From an uncultured Pelagibacteraceae bacterium (GTDB lineage Bacteria; Pseudomonadota; Alphaproteobacteria; Pelagibacterales; Pelagibacteraceae): a DNA stretch of 32,576 nt. Made by a program: the position numbers and the translations under genes. Below the pieces are notes generated by a model, which worked only from the letters and a program-made list of their open reading frames with translations, was not told the DNA's origin and did not search any database. The stretch lies in NCBI GenBank assembly GCA_902560625.1, contig CACEMD010000010.1, positions 1 through 32,576 of the forward strand, in the 5' to 3' direction. Within the stretch, counting starts at the first letter, position 1. Every line of letters starts with the position of its first letter. Positions 1 through 7,393 of the stretch are shown here, in pieces.

Positions 1-67
1 TAATATTTGGTAAGAAATTAATTTATAAACTGATAAATTATTATAAATAAAAAATTATTAAATATAA

Positions 68-772
68 TTATTTATTTAATATTATTCTATTTTTTACAAA
101 TCTGTCCTTAAAATATTTTTGTAAGTGTTTTCCATGAAATCCAAATACATTTTTATCATTTATACCAAATTTCTTGTTTGTTTCTGGATGCTCTACTGAA
201 AATCTTGCAGCTAATTCTATTGGTGCAAATTTTATACCTTTTTTTTTAAGTTCATCATAAAGATAGTAACAGATTATTATATCTTCTTGTTCTACAGGAT
301 ATTTCATTTCTTCGTATTTATAATGTTTAGTTATATTAAGTATTTTTTTGCTTCTTAATGAGAAGCCCCCGTTGCCAACTCTGTTTTTTTTTAAATCTAA
401 TAAAATATTATCGTTAGGTTTAATATTTTCTGTCCATGGAGCCCCAATGTAGTCATACTTTAAAAATTCATTTACCCAACACTCTGGATTTACAACAAAC
501 GCATCAGATTGAACAATTAAACAATGAGAGGTGTCAAAATATTCATGTAATTCATTTAACATAAATTTACTATATCCATTCAGATCAATATTGGGAATTT
601 GAATATATTCAATTGATTTAAAAAAATTATTTGGTTTTTTTGGAGACAGAAGTTTAATGGACGAAAAATTTAATTTATCTGCGCTTATTAATAAAGCATC
701 TTGAGTATGTTCAATATTTACTGACGTTACTGCCAGCAATGTTACATTTTTTAAATCGAGTTTTTTATCCAA
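68..772 (-). CDS. DUF5672-like glycosyltransferase-associated protein
   Basis: 234 aa protein resembling the DUF5672 family, found in bacterial and viral glycan gene clusters and thought to be glycosyltransferase-like. Visible family features are a Q-S-D-A-F segment at residues 88-92 (hydrophobic strand ending in an acidic pair, metal-site-like), YDYIGAPW at about 106-113, and VGNGGFSLRS at about 132-141. No signal peptide or membrane segment is seen, so it is probably cytoplasmic. It overlaps the upstream glycosyltransferase gene (765-1649, same strand) by 8 bp, so the two are almost certainly co-transcribed and translationally coupled. The sugar donor and acceptor cannot be told from sequence. 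Family assignment is from remembered motifs; the glycan role is inferred from neighbours. Confidence 0.7.
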   Translation of the reverse strand: MDKKLDLKNVTLLAVTSVNIEHTQDALLISADKLNFSSIKLLSPKKPNNFFKSIEYIQIPNIDLNGYSKFMLNELHEYFDTSHCLIVQSDAFVVNPECWVNEFLKYDYIGAPWTENIKPNDNILLDLKKNRVGNGGFSLRSKKILNITKHYKYEEMKYPVEQEDIIICYYLYDELKKKGIKFAPIELAARFSVEHPETNKKFGINDKNVFGFHGKHLQKYFKDRFVKNRIILNK

Positions 773-1649
773 TTTTTTTATTGTAAATATTAATTATATT
801 TTTTGCTATTGTTTTTTTATTAAACTGAATTTTATACTTTTCTCCATAAGATAATGCCAATAATTGAAACTTTTCATAATCGTAATTTAATTGATAAATT
901 TTTTTTTTAAATGACATTGGGTTCGGATCAAAAATAAAATCGTCTGGTGCAAATTCTTTAGCAGTTAAATTATCTGAACACATGATTGGAATACTACCAC
1001 ATATCATTGCCTCAATCATAGAAAGGCCAATACCTTCTGCTTTTGATGGGAGTAAAACAAATTTTGAGGAGTTATATAATTGTGTAAGCCGATCATCATT
1101 TACTACTCCTAAATAATTTCCAAATTTTGGATCTTCAAACCCACAGAATATTATTTTATTTAAAACATTTTTATCATTTTTGAATGCTTCGTGAATTAAT
1201 TTTACTCTTTTTATAGGATCATTTGCTCTACCAACATACAGGTATTCATTAGTCTTTGAGATTTCTTTTTTAAATTCTACATCTTTGACTGGATTATATA
1301 TTACTTCTGTTTCTCCATCATAAAACTTTGATAAATCTTTTTTAACTTTATTACTAATAACTGTTACTATATCAGCTTCTTTTTTCATTATTGTTGCTTC
1401 TAAAGATAATTTTTTTATTACCCCGGGCATGTGCCAAGGGACATCTAAGAAATTCAAAATCAAAAAAGATTTTGGAAATTTTCTCTTAAGTTTGATAGCA
1501 TTAATATACTTTGAAGGATCGTTACAATATATTAAATCTGGATTTTCGAGATCTAAGACATGCCCTAATTCTTGAATACCTTCTCTAATTCTTGATATTT
1601 GGCCCGTATAACCGTCCCAACCCAAGCCAGCAAATTTTATAGTTTTCAT
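765..1649 (-). CDS. Glycosyltransferase family 4 (GT-B)
   Basis: 294 aa GT-B fold glycosyltransferase of the GT4/GT1 superfamily. The C-terminal half carries the nucleotide-sugar binding signature: a strand YLYVGR at about 136-141 followed by the EX7E motif (E205 and E213) within EGIGLSMIEA, then a Gly-Ser-Ile-Pro turn. The N-terminal acceptor domain is short, so the protein is smaller than the usual 350-400 aa. No signal peptide is seen. It heads a two-gene minus-strand unit with the DUF5672-like gene, diverging from the GT17 gene at 1690 across a 40 bp gap. Likely adds a sugar to LPS or another surface glycan; substrate unknown. Confidence 0.85.
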   Translation of the reverse strand: MKTIKFAGLGWDGYTGQISRIREGIQELGHVLDLENPDLIYCNDPSKYINAIKLKRKFPKSFLILNFLDVPWHMPGVIKKLSLEATIMKKEADIVTVISNKVKKDLSKFYDGETEVIYNPVKDVEFKKEISKTNEYLYVGRANDPIKRVKLIHEAFKNDKNVLNKIIFCGFEDPKFGNYLGVVNDDRLTQLYNSSKFVLLPSKAEGIGLSMIEAMICGSIPIMCSDNLTAKEFAPDDFIFDPNPMSFKKKIYQLNYDYEKFQLLALSYGEKYKIQFNKKTIAKNIINIYNKKIG

Positions 1650-1676
1650 TAAAGTATTAATATTTTAAATATATTT

Positions 1677-1682
1677 TATAAT
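1677..1682 (+). promoter_or_regulatory. Possible -10 element of the GT17 gene
   Basis: A perfect TATAAT hexamer ends 7 bp before the ATG at 1690 in the 40 bp divergent gap. Transcription starting about 7 bp downstream would give an almost leaderless mRNA. No good -35 box sits 17 bp upstream, and the region is so AT-rich that chance matches are likely. Confidence 0.25.
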
Positions 1683-1689
1683 CAAATAT

Positions 1690-2508
1690 ATGATCATTGA
1701 TACTTTTTTATATTTTAACGAAAAAGAACTGGCCGAGCTTCGTATTAATTACTTAAATGAAGTTGTAGATTTTTTTGTAATTATTGAGGCGAATATCACT
1801 CATCAAGGCAGACCCAAAGAGTGGAATTTTGAAAAATTATTAAATACTAAATTTTCATCTTTTAAGGAAAAAATTAAATATCATAGAGTAAATATAGATT
1901 TAAATGATGTTGAAAAAAAAGAAGGTTGGATTTCAGAAAATGTTAAAGGTGGAAAATCTTGGAAGATAGAAAATATCCAAAGAAATTATATACAAATTGC
2001 ATGTAAAGAGTTTTCTAAAAATGACATTATTTTAATAAGTGATGTTGATGAAATACCGTCTTTTAATAAAATAAATTTTCTCAAAAATTCTGAATTTGAT
2101 GAAATTAGTCCAGTTGCATTTGAACAATTTTTATTTCACATTAATTGTGAATATTTAAATTTAGAAAAGTGGATTGGAACAGTAGCGACAAGTAACAAAA
2201 TAATACAAAAATTTAATCCTCAAAATCTGAGAAATAATCGTTGGAGAATTTCAATGTTGGCTCAAGCAGGATGGAGCTTTTCATCTTTTGGTAGCTTAGA
2301 AAAAATTCAAGAAAAGTTTGAAGCTTTTGCTCATGATGAGTATAACAATGATAACTTTAAAAGTGCTGATCATATTAATAATTGTATTAAAAATGGTACA
2401 GATTTATTTAACAGGAATATAAAAAAGAAAAAAATACAAAAAAATTTTTTTCCAGAAAATTTACTTTTACTAATGGAAAATAATAAAAATTTTTTCTTTA
2501 ATACCTAG
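1690..2508 (+). CDS. Glycosyltransferase family 17 (GnT-III-like)
   Basis: 272 aa protein of glycosyltransferase family 17, the family named after eukaryotic beta-1,4-mannosyl-glycoprotein N-acetylglucosaminyltransferase and also present in bacteria and viruses. It begins with the typical IIDTFLYFNE stretch, continues with a strand VDFFVIIEAN and a THQG motif at about 37-40, and has the DVDE acidic motif at residues 118-121, the probable metal/nucleotide-sugar site. No signal peptide, so cytoplasmic. It is followed after a single base by the next glycosyltransferase, so the two are co-transcribed. The bacterial substrate is unknown; a role in surface glycan assembly is inferred from the neighbours. 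Confidence 0.85.
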   Translation: MIIDTFLYFNEKELAELRINYLNEVVDFFVIIEANITHQGRPKEWNFEKLLNTKFSSFKEKIKYHRVNIDLNDVEKKEGWISENVKGGKSWKIENIQRNYIQIACKEFSKNDIILISDVDEIPSFNKINFLKNSEFDEISPVAFEQFLFHINCEYLNLEKWIGTVATSNKIIQKFNPQNLRNNRWRISMLAQAGWSFSSFGSLEKIQEKFEAFAHDEYNNDNFKSADHINNCIKNGTDLFNRNIKKKKIQKNFFPENLLLLMENNKNFFFNT

Positions 2509-2509
2509 A

Positions 2510-3247
2510 ATGATTTACGTATCTTTAAGCACTATACCTTCGCGAATAAATACAGTGCATAAATCTATTGAATCATTAATCAATCAGTCTGTAAAGCCAG
2601 ATAAAATATTTCTTAATATTCCAATTAATTTTAAACGTTTTAAAGAAAAAATATCAGATAAAGATATACCAAAATTACCAGATGTAGTTGAGATAACAAG
2701 ATGCGAAGATTGTGGTCCTGGAACTAAATTGCTTGGTTCAATTAGTAAATTAAAAAAAAACTCCTTAATTATTCTTGCTGATGATGATCAAGTTTATGAA
2801 AATTATATGATTGAAACATTCAATAAATTTTATAAAAAAAACCCAAATAATGCTTATAGTTTTTATGTTCACCCCCTTGGTAAATTTGGAATCGGTCAAG
2901 GAGCTGATGGTTTTGCAATAAATACAAATTCAATTCAAAACATAAATTTATTTTATGACAAAGTTGTTAAAAATAATTTTGAGTTATTCTTATACGATGA
3001 TTTATGGATATCCTTTTTTCTTTTCTTCTTTAAAAAAAATAAAATTTTATCCTTACACAATTTTTTGAAGGAAGATGGAGCAGGAAGAAAAAAGACAATT
3101 TATGTTTCGCATAGTGAAAAATCGGGATTAATCTCAACATATGGTCATAATTTAATCGAAGCAGTTAAAGAGAGAGATAAAAGAGCATATATTAGTTTTA
3201 AATATATGCTTGATCAAATGAAAAATTTTAACTTAAATTCATTTTAA
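2510..3247 (+). CDS. GT-A type glycosyltransferase (GT2-like)
   Basis: 245 aa protein with a GT-A fold pattern: an N-terminal strand VSLSTIPSR followed by a helix (SIESLINQS), then KIFLNIP, and an acidic ADDDQVY motif with D91-D93, typical of the metal-binding DXD site. The second half contains LYDDLWISFFLF, consistent with a catalytic/acceptor region. The family number within the GT-A clan is uncertain. The ATG lies one base after the stop of the GT17 gene, indicating one transcript. Its 3' end overlaps the convergent GT4 gene by 9 bp. Likely cytoplasmic and glycan-related; sugar specificity unknown. Confidence 0.7.
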   Translation: MIYVSLSTIPSRINTVHKSIESLINQSVKPDKIFLNIPINFKRFKEKISDKDIPKLPDVVEITRCEDCGPGTKLLGSISKLKKNSLIILADDDQVYENYMIETFNKFYKKNPNNAYSFYVHPLGKFGIGQGADGFAINTNSIQNINLFYDKVVKNNFELFLYDDLWISFFLFFFKKNKILSLHNFLKEDGAGRKKTIYVSHSEKSGLISTYGHNLIEAVKERDKRAYISFKYMLDQMKNFNLNSF

Positions 3248-4213
3248 TTTTTTTAAAAAATAAATCCATTCTTCTTTTCTTCTTTCCCATGAATAAATAT
3301 CATTAATCTCTTTGGTCTGCTCTACTAGCTTTTTTTGATTATTTTGAGACCAAAAATTATCAATACTTTTATATAATTTTTCTCTAAAATTTTTCTTTAA
3401 ATTTTCATTATTTGTTTCAAAGTTTACAAAAGTCCCGAATTTATCGCATGTTTCAACAAGTGCGCCTAGGTTTGTTGTAACCACCTCACATCCTGCAGCC
3501 ATTGCCTCAATGGCTGCGATACAACTAGTTTCTGGCCATATACTTGGATATGAGAATATATGCATATTTTTTAACAACTTAATAACTTTATTATTAGTGA
3601 GGTAACTATGAAATTCAATGTTCTCTATTTTTTTACAATCCTCAAATAAATCTATAAATTTTTTTTCATACTCAGAATGAAATTTCTGTCCATATATTAT
3701 TGTTGATGAACAAACATGAAGCTTTAATCCTTCTTTTTTTTTTATTTCTTTAAAAATTTCTAAAAGTATTTTAAGACCTCTCCAGGGTGTGGTATGATAA
3801 ATTAGATTTAATTGATCTTTAGGCTTATTTTTCGGTTCTATTTTCTCAATTGCATTTTTTATTACAACACATTTTTTTTCAGGAATTTTAAAATATTGTA
3901 AATGTTTTCTTAAATTCCAAGTTGAATTAAAAACAATATAGTCAATTTTCTCAACATATAACTTATCTGATAAATTTTTAACTTCTCTTTGATTAATAAA
4001 ATGGTGAACCCACAAAATGTTAATTTTATCTTTCTCTATTAGAGAATGGTCAGTGTTGTTTAGAATTAGATTTATATTTTCAAAATTTTTATCCGGAACA
4101 TATTTGAATAATAATCTTACTTGGCTTTCACTACCGCCAAAGCTTTGACTAAATAAAACTGGTCTAGTTTTATCTTCGTCGAGTTTTTTTAATATTCTAT
4201 CTCTTTCTTTCAA
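3239..4213 (-). CDS. Glycosyltransferase family 4 (GT-B)
   Basis: 324 aa GT-B glycosyltransferase. The N-terminal acceptor domain has an SFGGSESQ glycine-rich turn at about 24-31. The C-terminal donor domain shows NLIYHTTPWRGL at about 136-147 and the EX7E motif (E228 and E236) in PETSCIAAIEAMAAG, the hallmark of GT4 enzymes. No membrane segment is visible. It lies 9 bp downstream of mlaC on the same strand, so it may be transcribed from the mla unit, and it converges on the GT-A gene with a 9 bp tail overlap. It probably acts on LPS core or another envelope glycan; substrate unknown. Confidence 0.85.
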   Translation of the reverse strand: MKERDRILKKLDEDKTRPVLFSQSFGGSESQVRLLFKYVPDKNFENINLILNNTDHSLIEKDKINILWVHHFINQREVKNLSDKLYVEKIDYIVFNSTWNLRKHLQYFKIPEKKCVVIKNAIEKIEPKNKPKDQLNLIYHTTPWRGLKILLEIFKEIKKKEGLKLHVCSSTIIYGQKFHSEYEKKFIDLFEDCKKIENIEFHSYLTNNKVIKLLKNMHIFSYPSIWPETSCIAAIEAMAAGCEVVTTNLGALVETCDKFGTFVNFETNNENLKKNFREKLYKSIDNFWSQNNQKKLVEQTKEINDIYSWERRKEEWIYFLKKLK

Positions 4214-4222
4214 AAAATAATT

Positions 4223-4807
4223 TTAAAATTGTTCGAGTGTTTTAAATAATGCTTCAACATTATTATCATTAGATGAAATAATTGACGAGAACTCTTCTTT
4301 TTGTGTTCTCGCTAAACTTAAACCTTCAATAATTAGATCTCTAATAAGGAGTTTAGATGGATTTTTTGTATAAACTCTCCAATCAATTTTTATCTCCGGC
4401 CTATCTTTTGTAGCATCTAAAATGCTATTCACAATTGTATATTTTTCATTTAAAATCTCTTGAGAAACAACAGTAATTTTAGGATTGGAATATTCTACAA
4501 GTCTACTTGAAAAACTCTTTAAAAAGTATTTTTTGAACAAATTTGAATACTCTTTTTTTTGATTATCGCTTAAATTTTTTCTATAGTTTCCTAGCGTATA
4601 AAAACCTATTCCTTTTATATCGACGTTTTCATCTGCAATTTCTTTTAATTTGTTTTGTTTTTCATTTTTTGATAAATTACTAGATAAAATATTTGAGGCA
4701 TTATCTGTGATTTTTTGAATGAAATCACTTGGGCTTATTGCAAATGAATTACTTAAAAAAAGGAAGAATATTAATAGTGCAGTTTTAAGTATTCTTATGA
4801 ATTTCAT
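4223..4807 (-). CDS. mlaC: MlaC-type periplasmic phospholipid-binding protein
   Basis: 194 aa protein of the MlaC / toluene-tolerance Ttg2D family. It starts with a cleavable signal peptide (hydrophobic residues about 9-21 ending NSFA), followed by a helical domain with the family's spaced blocks: FYTLGNYRKNLSDNQKKEY at about 67-85, FKKYFLKSFSSRL, and the strand KIDWRVY at about 138-144. In the known pathway MlaC ferries phospholipids through the periplasm between outer-membrane MlaA and the inner-membrane MlaFEDB transporter. It follows mlaA by a 7 bp gap on the same strand, which supports the assignment. Length matches the usual 200 aa. No mlaFEDB genes are in this window. Confidence 0.9.
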   Translation of the reverse strand: MKFIRILKTALLIFFLFLSNSFAISPSDFIQKITDNASNILSSNLSKNEKQNKLKEIADENVDIKGIGFYTLGNYRKNLSDNQKKEYSNLFKKYFLKSFSSRLVEYSNPKITVVSQEILNEKYTIVNSILDATKDRPEIKIDWRVYTKNPSKLLIRDLIIEGLSLARTQKEEFSSIISSNDNNVEALFKTLEQF

Positions 4808-4814
4808 AAGAGAA

Positions 4815-5606
4815 TTATTGTTCTTCTATCTCTTCCCAATCGCTATCATCCATTGTTTCTGTTGCAACTTCATTGTTAGCTATTTTTTTCTGTCTATCCT
4901 GTAGATACAAACTTCTTACTGCTGCATAAAAATCAACTGAATTTTTTTCTAAATTATCTAAACTGCCAAGATTTTTTGCTCTAAAATCTAATGCTGCAGT
5001 AGCTCTAGTTGAATAATAGTCTGGTTCACTGAAATATTGAGTGTCGTGTTTTATTGTAATATTATAAAATGGATCTCCACCGCTAAAATTTGCAAAATTT
5101 CCTATGGTGTCTCTTACAGTTGAAGGACCTAAAACTGGCAACACTAGGTAGCATCCTGGACCAACACCCATTTTACCTAAGGTCTGTCCATAATCTTCTT
5201 TATCAAGTTTTTCTAAACCCATTGCTTCTGCCGCATCATATAAACCAACTATTCCGAGAGTCGTATTTATAATCAATCTTATTGTATTAATACCTGCAGA
5301 TTTAAAATCTCCTTGTAATATATTGTTTGGTATTGTGACTAAATTTGAAATATTACCAACAAAGTTACTTGAGCCATTTTTAATTGGTCTTGGCAATTTA
5401 TTATATCCTTTTGCAATTGGTTTAAATAGTACTCTGTCTAAACTTTGATTAAAAGCAAAAGTCGTTCTATTTATTTTTTCAAAGCAATCTTTAACAGGTT
5501 TATCTTTTTCAGAGAGCGATATTGTACCGTCTGAGCCTGCACTAGCATAAAACGGAAGACATTGTATAAAAATTATTAAAACAGATAATTTAATAAATTT
5601 ATTCAT
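4815..5606 (-). CDS. mlaA: MlaA (VacJ) outer-membrane lipid-asymmetry protein
   Basis: 263 aa VacJ/MlaA family protein, the outer-membrane channel that removes misplaced phospholipids from the outer leaflet and passes them to MlaC. Recognisable blocks are FEKINRTTFAFNQSLD at about 42-57, AKGYNKLPRP, the ILQGD segment, TTLGIVGLYDAA, and the conserved DYGQTLGKMGVGPGCYLVLP followed by GPSTVRDT. The signal sequence ends ASA-G, a signal-peptidase I site. The only early Cys (residue 16, preceded by F-I-Q) does not form a good lipobox, whereas MlaA is normally a lipoprotein. The C-terminus is acidic (DDSDWEEIEEQ). It is first of the mlaA-mlaC pair and diverges from the amidase gene over 59 bp. Confidence 0.93.
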   Translation of the reverse strand: MNKFIKLSVLIIFIQCLPFYASAGSDGTISLSEKDKPVKDCFEKINRTTFAFNQSLDRVLFKPIAKGYNKLPRPIKNGSSNFVGNISNLVTIPNNILQGDFKSAGINTIRLIINTTLGIVGLYDAAEAMGLEKLDKEDYGQTLGKMGVGPGCYLVLPVLGPSTVRDTIGNFANFSGGDPFYNITIKHDTQYFSEPDYYSTRATAALDFRAKNLGSLDNLEKNSVDFYAAVRSLYLQDRQKKIANNEVATETMDDSDWEEIEEQ

Positions 5607-5665
5607 TATTATTTATATATCTTTAAATCTATATAGCGTAATATAGATAAATAAAGGGAAAAAAA

Positions 5666-6397
5666 GTGACCAAAATAAAGCAAAAAATAACCTTTCATCA
5701 CAACTATTCACAGAATTTTTATCCAAAAAAAAGAAAAAAAAAGGATGTAAAATTTATTATTTTACATTACACAGGAATGAAAAGTGAATTAAAAGCTCTT
5801 CAGAGACTTACTTCAAGTAAATCTAACGTAAGTTGTAATTATTTTATTGGTTCAAAAGGCAATATAATTCAAGTAGTCCCGGATGAATATGCTTCTTGGC
5901 ATGCTGGTATTTCTAGTTGGAAAAACAAAAAGTTTTTAAATAAATCATCTATCGGTATAGAAATTCAAAATCCAGGACATCAAAATAGGTATATTCAATT
6001 TTCTAAAAAACAAATAAATTCAATTATAAAATTGCTAAAGTTTTTAGTTAAAAAATACAAAATTCGTAAAAATTTTATACTTGGACACTCTGATATTTCT
6101 CCTGATAGAAAAGAAGATCCAGGGGAGAAATTTCCTTGGAAGACTTTGTCAAGAAATAATTTGAGCATTTGGCACAATCGTAGAAGTTCTCACTTAACTA
6201 TTAATAGAAAAAAAAAATTGGGTAGTAGAGAAAATAAAATATTTAATAATTTTTTAAAAAAAATTGGTTATAGGGGAAAAAATCAAAAAAAAATGACCAT
6301 ATCTTTCCAAAGAAGGTTCAGACCTGAGTTAATTAATGGGGTATCAGATCAAGAATGTTTTATTATTGCAAAAAACTTGATAAAACTTGGAATTTAA
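5666..6397 (+). CDS. N-acetylmuramoyl-L-alanine amidase, AmpD/AmiD type
   Basis: 243 aa zinc amidase (Amidase_2 fold) that cleaves the bond between MurNAc and L-alanine in muropeptides. Zinc ligands are apparent as H34 (in LHYTG), H141 (in LGHSD) and D151 (in KEDPG); E99 lies in SIGIEI. After the catalytic domain, residues about 180-243 resemble the degenerate peptidoglycan-binding tail of AmiD, with FQRRFRPE and a GVSDQE turn. Unlike E. coli AmiD, no signal peptide or lipobox is seen, so the enzyme may be cytoplasmic and act in wall recycling like AmpD. The start is GTG at 5666 with AAAGGGA seven bases upstream. It immediately precedes rnpB, an arrangement shared by other alphaproteobacteria. 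Confidence 0.9.
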   Translation: MTKIKQKITFHHNYSQNFYPKKRKKKDVKFIILHYTGMKSELKALQRLTSSKSNVSCNYFIGSKGNIIQVVPDEYASWHAGISSWKNKKFLNKSSIGIEIQNPGHQNRYIQFSKKQINSIIKLLKFLVKKYKIRKNFILGHSDISPDRKEDPGEKFPWKTLSRNNLSIWHNRRSSHLTINRKKKLGSRENKIFNNFLKKIGYRGKNQKKMTISFQRRFRPELINGVSDQECFIIAKNLIKLGI

Positions 6398-6401
6398 GCT
6401 C

Positions 6402-6429
6402 TTGAAATATTTAAAAAAACTTATATTCA
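6402..6429 (+). promoter_or_regulatory. Probable rnpB promoter
   Basis: TTGAAA (6402-6407) and TATTCA (6424-6429) are separated by 16 bp and lie just after the amidase stop codon. The -10 box ends 5 bp before the first base of the RNase P P1 helix at 6435, as expected for a stable RNA with little leader. Sigma-70-like; inferred by position and match only. Confidence 0.4.
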
Positions 6430-6434
6430 TATTT

Positions 6435-6797
6435 TGCCAGATAAACGACTTATCGCTTTAAATTTTAAAGAGGAAAGTCCGGGCTCTACAAAGACATGGT
6501 GCCAGTTAACGGCTGGCGGGGGTGACCCCAGGGACAGTGCCACAGAAAATAAACCGCCTAATCAAGGCAAGGGTGAAAAGGTGTGGTAAGAGCACACCGG
6601 CTGCTTTGGTAACAAACAGCGCATGGAAAACCCCACCAGGAGCAAAACTGAGTAGAGATGACATTGTTAGAAATAACTAAAAGCAGTCTTTGGCTAGTCA
6701 TCAGGGTTAGTTGCTTGAGCCTTAAAGTGATTTAAGGCCTAGATAAATGATAAGTTTAAACGACAGAACCCGGCTTATAGTTTATCTGGCATCTTTA
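6435..6797 (+). ncRNA. rnpB: RNase P RNA (bacterial class A)
   Basis: Catalytic RNA of ribonuclease P, which removes 5' leaders from tRNA precursors. The universally conserved blocks are present: GAGGAAAGTCCGGGCTC at 6470-6486, an AGGGTGAAAAGGTG block near 6569, GGTAAGAGCACACCGG near 6586, the GCGCATGGAAAACCCCACC region near 6620, and CGACAGAACCCGGCTTA near 6761. The closing P1 helix is visible as a perfect 12 bp pairing of 6435-6446 with 6780-6791. Length is about 360 nt, normal for class A. Exact 5' and 3' ends are approximate, and no clear rho-independent terminator follows. Placement between an amidase gene and mraZ matches other alphaproteobacteria. Confidence 0.97.
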
Positions 6798-6862
6798 AAC
6801 AAAATCGCAATATTACTCACTGATTATAGAATATTATTTATATATCAGATTAAATATAACTA

Positions 6863-6891
6863 TTGACGGTTGTACTTAAAACCCATAATAT
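6863..6891 (+). promoter_or_regulatory. Promoter of the mraZ-ftsZ division operon
   Basis: TTGACG (6863-6868) and TATAAT-like TAATAT (6886-6891) are separated by exactly 17 bp, a near-consensus sigma-70 promoter. Transcription would start near 6898, about 30 bases before the mraZ ATG. The -10 box lies within the CCCAT repeat operator, so MraZ binding should block RNA polymerase directly. Confidence 0.7.
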
Positions 6892-6915
6892 CCCATAAAA
6901 ACCCATATTTGGGTT
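6881..6915 (+). promoter_or_regulatory. MraZ operator: three CCCAT repeats at 10 bp spacing
   Basis: CCCAT occurs at 6882, 6892 and 6902, exactly one helical turn apart; read on the other strand these are ATGGG boxes separated by 5 bp. This matches the direct TGGGN repeats with 5 bp spacing described for MraZ binding upstream of mraZ in E. coli. The third box is also part of a perfect inverted repeat (AACCCA at 6900-6905, TGGGTT at 6910-6915). Autoregulation of the operon is inferred from this match and from mraZ being the first gene. Confidence 0.75.
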
Positions 6916-6927
6916 AAATTATGAATT

Positions 6928-7383
6928 ATGTTTTTATCTACCTACGAAAACAAGCTAGACAAAAAAGGAAGGGTTTCTGTGCCAGCTTCCTTTAGATCAT
7001 ATCTTTCTAATTTAGGTTACAATGGAGTCGTCTGCTATCCATCTTTTAATAATCAATGTATAGAGTCTTGGCCCCAAGATCGAATTGAGAAGATTTCTAA
7101 TGCAATTGATTCATTAAATCCATTTGAAGAAAAAAAAGATTATTTTGCAACATCAATACTTTCAGAGAGTACTAATCTGCAATTTGATAGCGAAGGAAGA
7201 GTTCTATTACCAAGCAAATTATTAAAACACGCAAAAATTAAGAATAACATTCTATTTGTTGGACAAGGAAAAACATTTCAAATTTGGGAGCCAACTATAT
7301 TTGAAAAATTTAGGGTTAACGCCAAAAAAAAATCTAACATAAACAGAGCAAGCCTTAAATGGGAAAAGCAATTTAACAACTAA
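6928..7383 (+). CDS. mraZ: MraZ transcriptional regulator
   Basis: 151 aa DNA-binding protein with two AbrB-like MraZ domains, the usual family length. The first repeat opens with [18 protein letters not shown] (DXKGRXXXP signature); the second has the matching [13 protein letters not shown] at about 89-101. MraZ family members form ring oligomers that bind direct repeats upstream of their own operon and repress division and wall genes. The ATG at 6928 is preferred; the ATG at 6921 is in another frame and leads nowhere. It is first in the long dcw operon, downstream of rnpB and the promoter/operator at 6863-6915, and ends 10 bases before ftsZ. Confidence 0.95.
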   Translation: MFLSTYENKLDKKGRVSVPASFRSYLSNLGYNGVVCYPSFNNQCIESWPQDRIEKISNAIDSLNPFEEKKDYFATSILSESTNLQFDSEGRVLLPSKLLKHAKIKNNILFVGQGKTFQIWEPTIFEKFRVNAKKKSNINRASLKWEKQFNN

Positions 7384-7390
7384 AGGGGGA
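7384..7390 (+). promoter_or_regulatory. Strong Shine-Dalgarno of ftsZ
   Basis: An AGGGGGA stretch lies directly after the mraZ stop and 3 bases before the ftsZ ATG at 7394. It is far stronger than ribosome sites of neighbouring genes, which mostly overlap or use A-rich leaders, and would support the high protein output FtsZ requires. Confidence 0.7.
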
Positions 7391-7393
7391 AAA

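Noticed and set aside
1..67. Left-edge AT-rich sequence as promoter or gene remnant
   Set aside because: No open frame or convincing motif; simple A/T-rich spacer after the DUF5672-like stop.
6798..6862. Possible small RNA or terminator after rnpB
   Set aside because: No GC-rich hairpin with T run and no conserved motif could be seen; treated as plain spacer.
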